NCBI GenBank assembly: GCA_023213395.1
Contig: CM041465.1
Location: 26,109,741-26,173,740 of the forward strand
Source: Cycas panzhihuaensis
Lineage: Eukaryota > Cycadophyta
DNA: 64,000 bases
Direction of reading: 5' to 3'
Of the stretch, positions 1 through 10,326 are shown piece by piece. The position numbers were made by a program, and so were the translations under genes. The notes under the pieces were generated by a model. That model was given only the letters and a program-made list of their open reading frames with translations. It did not search any database and had not been told where the DNA came from. Positions within the stretch are counted from its first letter, which is position 1. Each line of letters begins with the position of its first letter.

Positions 1-469
1 ACCTATATGTATAATAAACATTCATAAAATGAAAATTCATAATGCAACATTATCATCAATTTTTGAAAGTCTAATCTTCATCCTATATGTAGTTTATTAA
101 CTCATCATGTCTTACAAATTTACTAGTCACCATTAGCATATTCCTAATTCCATGATTTAATAAGCTCTTCATAGTTCTTTGTTGTCTCATGGCTACTTTT
201 AATAAGTTCTTGCTTCATAATCTACCATACAATCTTTCACCTACCTACTTTATACATACAAACCCACTCTTACTTTATATGTATATGCTTATACTTTCTT
301 GATATAGGAATCTCTAATAGCATATTAGATTTTTTGGGTTTGATATTATCATAAAGATAACTATTAAATACCTTACAATTATGATAGGTTCAAATCACAT
401 CTTTCTTTCTTTCTCTCTGATACAAATCTTATAATACCCTAATCATAAGTTAATTTTTGAAAACTATAG

Positions 470-700
470 TGCTCTATGCATTTCATCTAATAAATTATTT
501 ATGCATGGAATAGGATAATGATTTTCATCATTAATTTGTTTAACCATCAGTAATCTATATACATCAAATATGATCCATCTTTTTTGGGATTGACTACAAC
601 TAGTGATGTAAATAGGCTTGAACTAGTTGTGAGGTATCCTTGACTTAGTAATTCCCTTGTGATATTTTTAATTTCTCTCTTTAGTTAATAAGGGTATCTA
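470..700 (-). pseudogene. Ty3/gypsy reverse transcriptase fragment (copy A)
   Basis: On the minus strand this translates as a decayed N-terminal RT region: ELLSQGYLTTSS, then VVVNPKKDGSYLMYIDY, a stop, and WLNKL. It corresponds to the usual 'ELLxxGYIxPSSSPFxSPVxxVxKKDGSxRMCVDYRxLN' block of gypsy RT. A frameshift and several stops follow. The minus-strand continuation toward base 1 is only faintly RT-like. It is cut at 701 by the 416-bp LTR. The protease of the same element probably lies at 9,732-10,020 and its 5' LTR at 11,743-12,371, so about 9 kb of later insertions separate protease from RT. Confidence 0.7.
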
Positions 701-1116
701 TGTTAAAACATAATGTTTAATGTGGATTTATTATACACATATACTTCTCATCATTCACTTATATTGAGAGATATAAGATGCACATATATCTATGTTATCA
801 CTTTATTGGATGATGTAAAGACTTATTATATTTAATAGACTACTTATGAGGTGATTTTACTATTTATATGTACACTCACCACTTAAGAACTTGAGAAAGG
901 AGAGAAGATAAAGATGTAAACCTTATGATCATAATTAGAGTCCTATCTCCACCTTCTTCCATGGTATTTTTCATAATGGGCTTTCCACATATACATCTTA
1001 GTATCCATCTTATGGTGTTTACGTTACATGTTTGATATTTGATAGTTATGTTGATTAATTCACTATATGTACATACTCATGAGTTTATTATTATTGCATC
1101 TTTTATATTTTTAACA
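701..1116 (+). repeat. 416-bp LTR, first copy (duplication A)
   Basis: Starts TGTTAAAAC and ends TTTTTAACA, so it has TG..CA ends with short inverted termini. It is repeated directly at 4,065-4,480 and in copy B. The next bases, TGGTATCATAGC (1,117-1,128), fit a primer binding site for initiator-Met tRNA (usual TGGTATCAGAGC) with one change. It interrupts a gypsy RT on its left. No matching target duplication could be found. Confidence 0.85.
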
Positions 1117-2684
1117 TGGTATCATAGCAACTTTGGTACCTATTTTAATATTGTATCAGAACAGAGTTGAATCTAAGTTACTATGGTGAGGTAAAAATCT
1201 TATCAATCAAGCCTATCAAGCCTATGACAAGAGCCAAATATGAGGTATTATTTGTTGAACTAGTTATATGAATATACCAATGATATGCGTAATAGATTAC
1301 TAGGCACATGAAGCCTGTCAAACCACATACAATAGCTATAACAGATACTGATGGTATGTTAATATGTTAATTTTATGTGGATATTTCATTTATGTATGCT
1401 AGGCCCTATATTCAAAGCCTGCAAGTACTTAAATCAGTCCACAAGAAATGATTATATTTAGTCTATAAGTAAAGGATTTTGTGAGTGTCCTTTAATGAAT
1501 TTGCTATCGCTCATGGACCATTCTAAAGGCATTTGTGAGTATCTCACATTGAGATTTACTACCAAAATGAGAACACTCCATCAGTACACACTAAACATGT
1601 AGTAGGCATGTACAATAGTATGTTGATAGGTGTATTAATAACAACATGAAAGGTACATAGCATATAACAATTGTAATAAATTACATGTTTATGAGAGTAC
1701 TCTTTTATTATAAAATATGGATGATTTATATATACATGGCATGAATTATTAATTGAAGGCATGACTACTTAGGTTATGACTGAATGTTAAACCCTAGATG
1801 ATGGTATAAATTATTTTGTTGAATATGTATAAATTACACATATTTATATTTGATTTCGACATGAAAATTTACATTACATGTAAACGAATTTTACATATGA
1901 TAGCATGAGAATATTATTAGAGATCCTAGTAGCTAGATCATGAGGGGAGAAATAGGGACATCATTGGCCTTGCCATCATGAAAGTGACACTATGTAGATC
2001 TTACTATTTATGACATAGTTAATGGCTATCTATCTTAATCACAGCTGCCACAATGTTGAATACCCTGATTAATTGTCATATGTCTCCATGTAGAAGTAAT
2101 TTAATAGTTGTGGATGCAAATAGTTAGATTTTACCCTCATTGCCATATATAGTTGAGGAAATAAATGATGTCCATGGAGAATCCTTGCAATAGACGTAAC
2201 AACTTTATTCAAAGTTTAAATTACTCTGCCCACACTACCTACTTGTAGCAATATATTTGAAGATTATGACATATGCTTAAACACCCTCTAAATAGATTAA
2301 AAGGTAGTTGCATAATCAATCAATTGAGATATAACATAGACAAATTCGAAAGGAAGAATTTATCACACTATAGTAAGAGATAATATATAGAGAGCCACTT
2401 GCCCATTGCATGCCCTGACACTCACTCAAATTGATGAAAATGCAGATTATAATGCCCTGGTCCTTATGTAGCCCACAGATATACCCCAACTAATGTACAC
2501 ATGCTAGCATTCATACCATTAGAGATCGATCAAAGCTGATCGAGGAAACATTAAAAGACATAATCAAAACTTTTAGCATATAAAATTTTATTTTGCAGAG
2601 TCACCTTATTTGTTAAAGTTAAAAAAATTTACGATTGATTTTATGAATTTAATTAGATTTCATAAATTTTAAGATCTAGTTGTA

Positions 2685-2752
2685 GCCCCTTGTAGTTTAA
2701 TAGGTAGTCATATGGAGAGTCCACAGGACCGAGGATTAATCCTCAAGGGGGC
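2685..2752 (+). other. tRNA-like (SINE-head-like) module
   Basis: GCCCCTTG at 2,685-2,692 can pair with CAAGGGGGC at 2,744-2,752 like an acceptor stem. TAGTTTAATAG fits the pol III A box TRGYNNANNNG. GATTAATCC is one C-to-T change from the B box GWTCRANNC, at roughly tRNA-like spacing. The T-arm is imperfect and no anticodon arm is convincing, so this is not a functional tRNA. It could be the head of a decayed tRNA-derived SINE. The homologous module in copy B is at 54,246-54,314. Confidence 0.35.
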
Positions 2753-3814
2753 GAATATCAAATTTTAATAAACTAAATTATATGATTTTTTATTTTTTTA
2801 ATATATATTTCATATTTGATAAGTTTTCAGATCCATTTCCATTTTCTTAAGGATTATGCACATTTTATATGGGTCACTAGTACATTTTCTTTCATATCAC
2901 TCATATATTAGAATCATTTATCATCTATTGCATTAGAAAGAAGACCTCAAGATAATCAAAATGAGTGGTCACATAACCTACTTTGGATAATAGATGATAG
3001 AGAAAATTTAGGGTAAAGTTAATACAATGACTTCAAATATCATTTTGGACTAATTCCATGTCTATTTTCAAGAGAATTTCAGTTAATTATGATGATTTTT
3101 ATAGCTCCAAACATGATGGTAATGTTATTTTTGAGGAATAGTAGATGAAAATTAAAGTTTGGTTTAAAATCAAGTATTTTAAGGCCTATTTATAATATTT
3201 TAAGGCTAATTTCAATTGAAAAGTTTTCATTAAGTGAATCACTTTATGAATTTATGACATATGAAATCCTTGATATGTTAGTTTTTTATTTTTCCCTTGG
3301 CAACACTATATTTGGTTTAGTGGATGGAAAAACCCTTAATAAAACATATAGATTACGTGGTTATTGAAGTAGTTTTTCATGATCTATACCATTTGTTGAT
3401 GCTATCTAACTAGATGTTAAGTATATATTGCCTTATTATAGTTAACTTGCCTTAACTAGGTAGTTTGACCTGTTCTTAGAGTTGATTGTTCAAGATAAAA
3501 TCTAGTTATCGAATTAATCCAATTGATGTTACACTTTAATACAACACACTCAATTATGTTTTCCCTATAAGCAATTTAGAAGGATGATGAACCATATATT
3601 TGAAGCAATTTCCTAGAGAATTAGCAATTAAAGTGGTTAGTCACCCACGTATTTTAATAGATGAATATTATTTTATATAGACTTAGATATCACTTTTGTT
3701 GATCATCCAACTTAATGTTGATTGAAAGTAGTCATATAGGTGAAGATATGAAGATGTGCAAAAACACTCTATATATGTCAGTTTTATATAGGTTAATGCT
3801 TGATGAAGATAAGC

Positions 3815-3990
3815 ATATAATTATAGGTTTTTTATAGATTCCAAATGATACTACATACAAGATACAAGATATAATTATAGGTTTTTTATAGATTACAAAT
3901 GATACTGCATACAAGATACAAGATATAGTTATAGGTTGTTTATAGATTATAAGTGATACTACATATAAGATATATTTATAGGATACAGTT
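3815..3990. repeat. 54-bp tandem repeat, three units plus a partial
   Basis: Units begin at 3,817, 3,871 and 3,925 (ATAATTATAGG / ATAGTTATAGG), each about 54 bp, and a diverged partial unit starts near 3,985. Copy B has only two units (55,383-55,510). It lies just upstream of the purine tract and second LTR. The 100-codon minus-strand frame here is a product of the repeat and not a gene. Confidence 0.9.
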
Positions 3991-4064
3991 ATAGGTTGCA
4001 GGTTCCAATATATAGGTTGAAGACTTGAGATCAAGATTCAAGGACATTAAACATTATGGGGGGG

Positions 4065-4480
4065 TGTTAAAACATAATATGTAATGTGGATTTATTATAC
4101 ACATATACTTCTGACCATCCACTTACATCGAGATATGTGAGATAGACACATATCCATGCCATCACTTTATTAGATGATGTAAAAGCTCATTATATTGATA
4201 GGCTACTCATAAGGTGATTTCACTATTTATGTGTACACTCACCACTTGAGAACTTGAGCAAGGAGAGAGAAGAAAGATGTAAACCTTATGATCATAAGTG
4301 GAGTCCTAACTCCACGTTCTCCTATGTTTTTTCCCACAATGAGTTTTCTATGTATACATTTTGGTGTCAATTTTGTGGTACTTACTTTACATGTTTGATG
4401 TTTGATAGTTATGTTGATTAATTCACTGTGTGTACATGCTCATGAGTTTATTATTATTACATCCTCCATTATTTTTAACA
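4065..4480 (+). repeat. 416-bp LTR, second copy (duplication A)
   Basis: Direct repeat of 701-1,116 with the same ends (TGTTAAAAC..TTTTTAACA). It is preceded by a G7 purine tract, as a 3' LTR should be. Unusually, it is also followed by TGGTATCATAGC, as a 5' LTR should be. The internal sequence after it differs from that after the first LTR. This suggests an LTR shared by two adjacent or recombined elements, of which the right-hand one was later split by the TR-GAG at 4,664. Confidence 0.85.
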
Positions 4481-4663
4481 TGGTATCATAGCAAATTTAT
4501 TCTACTTTGTAATAGAATATAGGGCTAGATATTTATTGGGATTTTTCTAAGTATTAGCTCAATAGAATGCTAACAATCTTGTTGCAGGAGAAGTCGTTGG
4601 GGTTCTTCAAATATTATCTGCTCATCTATGATCTTTTGTACCTTAGTTGATACATTTTCTATT

Positions 4664-4890
4664 TGTTGGAATATTCGTGATGCATATTTGTTTTATCCCA
4701 TATGCAAGTGGGTCCCACTCTCACTATCATGACATGTATTATAAATACACAACATATTGTATCATATTGGTATTAGGTTGTAAGGATGCTTTTGTTAATT
4801 CAATTTGAGGTACCTTAAGGGTGTCATTCAATCCTAGAGGTGTTTCTATTATGTTTGCGATTATTTTTCTACAAGTTATGTTCTCCAACA
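4664..4890 (+). repeat. 5' LTR of long TR-GAG, copy A
   Basis: 227 bp, TGTTGG..CCAACA, followed at once by the initiator-Met primer binding site. It contains TATAAATAC at about 4,740-4,748, a plausible TATA box for the element's transcript. About 14 of 227 positions differ from the equivalent LTR in copy B. Confidence 0.9.
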
Positions 4891-5395
4891 TGGTATTAGA
4901 GCAGAGGTGAAGTGAGATTTATTTATTGAAAAGACTTGGTCTGTTACATGTTTGTCATCATTGAAGTTGTGCCACTTTGTTAGTGAGGGTTAATGCTACT
5001 AATTTGTTAGTTTTATAACTTATGAGGAGACATATCTATCTATAATCTATTCGTTGGTTCATGTTCCATTCATTTGTGCACCCTATTCTATTTTTCTATT
5101 CATGTGTTATGATTTATTTGAGGAGTGTTCTGCACTCAACCTTTTTCCTATTAAGTTTAAAGATCCTTTATGCTCATTGAAGTTTGCCCTAACTCTAATT
5201 TGTGCATAAATATTGAAGGGGATCTTCCATGGAATTTGTATATCATTCAACTTATCACCTATCAATTGAGATTTCACTATAATAAAATTATTTGTGTAAA
5301 AGTGTTTGTGTTGCCCTCTATTGCTTGTCTATATACCAGTATATTTGCTGTTCTCCTCTAGCAGGCTATGCAATTATTAAAAAAAAAAACTTGAT

Positions 5396-6100
5396 CTGCA
5401 GAAAAGAAGAAATTACAATAATTATCATGATAAGTACGAAGGTATGCTCTACATATATTATTTCATCTATGAGAAATATATAGTCATTAGCAAAAATATT
5501 GCATTATTATCATATTATTATTAGCTACGTATCAATATTCTAATTGCTTTTATTTATTTTATCAGTGCGTGTTAAATGTTTGTCGGATCACAAGCGTATG
5601 AAGCTCACCCATATGATGTTTACATTGCCCTACAATTTTACAGAAACCTCCAAATCCTCCTCCAAATTGTTGTTTCTTTAGGGGATAAGAAATTGATGCC
5701 TTCAATCGAGCTTTAGATTCTGAGGGCCAACCCCGCCCACTATAGATATTAGTCATCCAAAATTTTGTTGAATGCCTATAATTCAATATTGGTAGGTAAG
5801 CCAAGTAAACTTGGTTGAAATTGTGGAAAAGACTTCAAAAGTTCTATAATTTAGCTAAATTAACATCGGAACAATGGAATAAAATTCTAATTCCTTGCCA
5901 GGCAACTAAAATTTTATTGTATGTACCTTCAAAATAGATAAATTAACATGGAATTTTATAGGGAGGCAAAATTCTGTAGATTCGTTATCGCCCGTGATTT
6001 GTGCCTGCATTGAGAATGGTCTGCGTGTGATTGCAAAGTCACCAAGGTTCATATTTACACCATTTATTCTCTTTTTACCATGATATTGTAGTTGAAGCTA
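5396..6100 (+). pseudogene. Possible captured spliced gene fragment, unidentified
   Basis: A reading frame ending NNYHDKYE (to 5,441) runs to AAG|GTATGC. A 124-nt AT-rich stretch then ends in a pyrimidine tract plus TTTATCAG (5,565), after which the frame resumes as VRVKCLSDHKRMKLTHM. Joining the two sides keeps one frame, as expected of a GT-AG intron at 5,442-5,565. Copy B has the same 124-nt interval at 56,955-57,078. Further right, around 5,880-6,060, the same strand reads NFIVCTFKIDKLTW and ENGLRVIAKSPRFIF, partly kept in copy B. I do not recognise the source protein. It may be a host gene piece transduced by the element or chance reading in a leader. Confidence 0.3.
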
Positions 6101-6344
6101 CCTATCTGATACATATCCATGTTGAGCCACCGATTGATTATGCATGAGTGATAATTACAATTACCCAGTTTTATATTAAGCAACTATCGATTGATCCCTG
6201 TGTAAGTTACTTGGATATCACTTAAGTATCAATTGATCAAAAGGGTGATATCACTTGGACTTTTATAGCCTTATGTAATACTTAATCTACAAAACTATAA
6301 TAGGGGAAAAATGCCAAAATTTTCACATGTAAATAATGCAAATT

Positions 6345-6830
6345 TAGAAGCAACTCCTACGAGGAAGAGAATCAAAATAGATGTGGACCATCTTCTCGAA
6401 ATTCTAACCCAAGATTAGCTTTCACTACAGAAATCACTTTGTGTTTATGTTCAGTATCTGTTGTATCATCATGATTAATTTTATCATCATCTACAAGGTC
6501 GCGACCACCACATGACGAAGTTTTCATTTGATCATTAATCGTAGGGTCGCCACTGTCTGATGCAATTCCTTATTAGTGCGCTCCATGATAAACACTTCAG
6601 ATGCAAAATCTAGCATATTAATAGATTTGGAGATTAACCCTAATTGATTCTCTGCTTCTTCAGATTTATTATCATCAATGGTGGTATTACTTTATCTTCT
6701 CCTTTTAATCCTCCTCTGATTCCAAAACCATATGGTCACCTGCATGATAATAGATCATATTAATTGCCTCTCAACTTTTGTTAACGTCATTGGTTGATAA
6801 TATTTTGCAGCCGTACATGAATTATGGTAT
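6345..6830 (-). pseudogene. Homeodomain-like gene fragment inside TR-GAG leader (copy A)
   Basis: On the minus strand TATTATCATGCAG (a good 3' splice site, ending 6,740) is followed by a frame starting VTIWFWNQRRIKRRR, which resembles helix 3 of a homeodomain (WFxNRR). Copy B has W where copy A has Q in NQRR (CAG versus TGG); both derive from CGG (Arg) by CpG decay, which would restore NRRR. Downstream comes KSEEAENQLGLISKSINML, then after a frameshift an acidic stretch DLVDDDKINHDDTTD, then VISVVKANLGLEFREDGP and, after another frameshift, YFDSLP. A REDGP..FDxLP pair after a homeodomain recalls DDT-homeobox (RINGLET-like) proteins, but this is from memory. Upstream, LTKVERQLI could be earlier homeodomain sequence. 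It is antisense to the element's gag and is decayed. Confidence 0.45.
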
Positions 6831-8143
6831 CCATGTCACCGTTTTTTAAAATATCTTTCTTGTGTGACTTTTGATAAACAAGGGACCATTTTTAATACAT
6901 TATTAAGGGTTTATAAAGTGCCCTTATATATAATGTCTTTTATTTTCATGGTTTGTCAACCTTATATAAAGTATTGTAGTATGACTCTTATAAAGATAAA
7001 TGTGATATGAATGACGAGATACTTGTGCATATTGGATGATGGTGTGAATGAAGTGATACTTGTGGATATTGGATGATGCATTTTTCATTTATTAAAAGGG
7101 ACTTGTTTTGATAATGAAGTATGCATGAGTTTGTTGTATGATGATGATTTGTTAACAATATATGAGGCATGGATATGGTGCTCTCTTACATATATTTACA
7201 TAAGAAAGTTTATAGGAAAGAAAGGGCATGATTAATGGGTGAGATGAGGCGATTATAGGATTTCTTGCATGTGATTTACATGAGAGAATAAGTTGGGTGA
7301 TTCTATAATATGAGGTGACTGTTTGAGGCTCTTGCACATGTTGTACATGGGAGAGTACTTTTGCAATGTGAGACGACATTAAGTCATGTTGATGCAAGTG
7401 TATTTGGCACTCTATTGGTGATTTGAGATGCATGATGGTGATTGTTTAATGGCAATTTGAGTGCTTTCTTACATGTGAAAAAATTATTGTGGTGATGAAG
7501 CAATAATGCATGTGTTTACATGAATGAGTTGGATGGTATATGGCAACTTGGTGCTCCTTAGAATGTGATTTATGTTAAGGAAATTTATGGGCATGATAAG
7601 GCAAATTTGAGGGCAAGAAAAAGCATGATTTGAGCCAATGAGGTGCTTATCACATGTGAGGTTACATGACAAGATTAGGCATTTGCTAAGCATGTTTATG
7701 GCTAAGATTAGGTATGTTTGATGATGTGTTCTCTTAATTGATTGAATGGGCAAAAAAGGATGAGTTTTATTGAAGATACCTGAGTTGCAGAAAAGTAAGC
7801 TTTATTGAGTAGTGTAGATCATTGTATGATTTATAAGGGTATGGTTTATTCATTGGTCAGTTTATGGCAAGAGTTGTTCTTTGGGCAACTAGTTGAAGTG
7901 TGATATGTCTTGGTGATTTAATGACAACATGTGGCATATATGATCATTGTGAAAGTTACGAGGAATTAATTTGATGGTGAAGGAAGTGGTTCAAATACTC
8001 GTTATCTATTTGACAATATAGATAAGGTGATGATATGATGATGAAGTCAATGATATGAGGGATATAAGACATGAGAAATTTTGTTGAAATTGATTAATGG
8101 GCATTGGAAAAGAGGGACATTGTTTGGAGGTATATTTACAATC

Positions 8144-9252
8144 ATGGAGGAAAATGATATGGTCATGTATGTTCGTGAAATAAATAAATATTACTTAAAG
8201 TATTCATTTCTTCTGATACCTAAGTGCAATAAAGTAAACTATTTCTTTTGGATGATTAAAATGAGATGTTTTTTCATAGCTAGAGGTTTGTGAAAGCTTA
8301 TTATTGATGGATATGATATTCCTAAGGATGAAGAAGAAAAGGAAATGCTTGAGAAGAAACACAAAAAGGCATTCATCATGATTCTTTCCATATTAGACAA
8401 GGCTGAACTTCCTTCCACATATCATTTCATCATTCCTAAGATTCAACATGCAAGTACTGCCAAGGAAGCTTGGGATCTTTTAAAGGATGTATTTAAACAA
8501 ACTCCTAAAGAGATACATCAAATGATTGAAAAGGCAAATAAGATCAATAATGGATATGATACAAGTAAAACAAATGAAGAAAATACTATCAACTCTAATG
8601 AAATGGTATATCAAGATGAAGAATATTTGAATATTGATGAAACTACTACTAAACATATGATTGAATACATTGATGAGACTACAACTACTGTTGAAGATGT
8701 TGAGAGTGATGAATCGATAAAGGCTTATTTAGATGACACTATTATTTCAAGAGAAATTAAATATGAATTTGATGGTCCTATAGAAGATGGGTCTTGTATT
8801 GATTCAAGTCTGAATGATGTTCTTTCTTTAAGCATTGATTCAAGTTCAAAGAGTATGCAAGTTGATCAAGATTTAGCTTCAAAGGTTGAAGAAATCATTA
8901 TTATACATGGTGATCAAGAATTTATACAGGATAATGATGACAAACAAGTTATATTTGAAGATGGTTACTTATAGGATCTACATCAAAATCAAACTAGACC
9001 AGCCACAATGAAGAATCAAGATTTGCACTTACTAGAGCTACTACATCAACGTCATCACTATAGGATTGAAGGCAGAAATCAAGTTGAGGACATCATCCTA
9101 CAAAGGCATTAGAATAGAATTGAAGACGAAAATCAAGTTAAATACACCATTCTATAGCAAAGACATCACTACAAGATTAAAGATAAAGATCAAGTTGAAG
9201 ACATCATCTTCAAGACATTTCCAAGAATAAGGCATTGCAAATATAAATGACC
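8144..9252 (+). pseudogene. Gag-like protein of TR-GAG, copy A
   Basis: Frame from ATG 8,144 (MEENDMVMY). The N-terminal part has NYFFWMIKMRCFFIARGL, then KKAFIMILSILD, FIIPKIQHASTAKEAWDLL and VFKQTPKE, typical of the copia-type UBN2 gag fold (aromatic 'YFxW', then 'AKEAWDxLxxxF'). The C-terminal part is strongly acidic (many D/E/T/S) and has no CCHC zinc knuckle. The tail holds about three ~20-residue repeats of the type HHYRIEGRNQVEDIILQRH. Stops: TGA after IARGL (near 8,292), TAG at about 8,972, and two more in the repeat tail. The reading frame otherwise stays open to about 9,250, just before the polypurine tract. The product would be a capsid-like protein; it is now broken. Confidence 0.75.
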
Positions 9253-9273
9253 CAAATGTGCATTAAGGGGGAG

Positions 9274-9500
9274 TGTTGGAATATTAGTAATGTATATTTG
9301 TTTTATCCTACATGCAAGTGGGTCCCACTTTTTCTATCATGACATGCGTTATAAATACATAACATAGTGTATCATATTATTATTAGGTTATAAGGATGTT
9401 TTTGTTAATTCAATTTAAGGTACCTTAAAGGTGTCATTCAATCCTAGAGGTGTTTCTATTCTATTTGCAATTATTTTTCTACAGGTTATGTTCTCCAACA
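9274..9500 (+). repeat. 3' LTR of long TR-GAG, copy A
   Basis: 227 bp with ends identical to the 5' LTR. It follows the purine tract and is followed by the second CTATT. About 19 of 227 positions differ from the equivalent LTR of copy B. Confidence 0.9.
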
Positions 9501-9731
9501 CTATTGCTATCTTATAATGAGTTAATATGTATATATATGGATTCTTTTTCAATATGTTTTCCATGTGATATAAAGATATTAGTTGTACTAGGGGTGTGGG
9601 TGGTGCCTATAGTCTGTATTTATATTATTTTTAATAGAAGCACATGAATCAGGTCATACAGTTAGTAACTATATTACCTAAGGTCTATAACCACTAAATT
9701 CCCAAGACTGCATCTACGCCTCCTATATGCA

Positions 9732-10020
9732 TCATGAGCATACGTGTATTATAGAATAGTCTCTAATTTGGAGATTCAACTTCAAACAGTAGCCTCCATA
9801 TGGAGTGGTTTTTCTGTTTGCTATGGATATTTGAATCCTATTCAAAGATTGTATTTTTAGTCCTAACTTTTTTGTTGTAGCCCTGTTAATAAAGTTATCA
9901 CTATCCATAAGTATGGTGAGTAAAGGTCCTTTAATCATCCCTTGGAACCTAAGGGTTTGGGGTATAACACTTTGTCCCATTATGGCTTGTAGCAAAATTT
10001 AGACATTCTCAGTATTAACT
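9732..10020 (-). pseudogene. Ty3/gypsy aspartic protease fragment (copy A)
   Basis: Minus-strand frame: LLQAIMGQSVIPQTLRFQG, then PLLTILMDSDNFINRATTKKLG. This matches the gypsy retropepsin layout 'L(N/H)AxxG..xPQTxRxxGxIxxxPLxxLIDSGSTHNFxxxxxAxxLG'. The catalytic motif is degenerate: DSDN replaces DSGS, with the aspartate kept. It continues to IQISIANRKTTPYGGYCLKLNLQI. It lies upstream, in minus-strand sense, of the RT fragment at 470-700 and probably belongs to the same element. I did not find the exact right-hand junction of the insertions near 9,506-9,731, where nothing recognisable was seen. Confidence 0.7.
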
Positions 10021-10326
10021 TTTAAAAGTTTATCTACATTTGCTTCTTCCTCTTAGACCTAGTTTACTTCTTCCTATTCTTCATTTAGTATATCCACTTC
10101 ATCACTATTGATCATAAATACCTTCTTTGTTAGACATTAGTATTCCTTGTTCTACTTCCCTCTACATTTGAAATAGGTCCCCTTTTTGAGATATTTGACT
10201 ATGCTTATTTTGTTTATATCTTTTATTGCCACTATGGGTCCACTTTTTGTGTCTAACTTGTTAAGGTTTATGTGTATATAGGTTACAAGTTAGATGTTAA
10301 GCTAACTAGAGGTAGGGACTATTACA

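Larger units (their letters stand above)
1117..4064 (+). other. Internal region of 416-bp-LTR element, non-coding
   Basis: This lies between two direct LTRs and begins with a tRNA-iMet-type primer binding site. It ends in a purine tract (ATTATGGGGGGG, 4,054-4,064) just before the second LTR. No gag or pol motif was seen in six frames; the short reading frames are AT-rich noise. The size and lack of coding suggest a non-autonomous LARD/TRIM-like element. It contains a tRNA-like module (2,685-2,752) and a 54-bp tandem repeat (3,815-3,990). Positions 1,277-1,281 (CCAAT) are the empty target site of the insertion seen in copy B. Confidence 0.7.
4664..9500 (+). mobile_element. Gag-only LTR retrotransposon (TR-GAG-like), long form, copy A
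   Basis: The 227-bp LTRs (TGTTGGAATATT..TTCTCCAACA) are flanked by the 5-bp target duplication CTATT (4,659-4,663 and 9,501-9,505). The primer binding site TGGTATTAGAGC follows the 5' LTR (4,891-4,902), and a polypurine tract TTAAGGGGGAG precedes the 3' LTR (9,263-9,273). The only retroelement coding is a gag-like frame (8,144-9,252); no protease, integrase, RT or RNase H motif was found, so it must rely on enzymes from another element. The 3.2-kb leader contains sequences that look captured from a host gene (5.4-6.8 kb). The organisation matches the known TR-GAG class of plant elements. LTRs differ at about 22 of 227 sites by hand count. Confidence 0.85.

Noticed and set aside
3732-4034. 100-codon minus-strand frame
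   Set aside because: Made of the 54-bp tandem repeat; reads as repeated YKKPIIISCILYVVSF and loses a unit in copy B. No start context or homology.
5562-5804. 80-codon minus-strand frame with FGGGFGGF
   Set aside because: Antisense to the spliced-looking plus-strand frame and not kept open in copy B.
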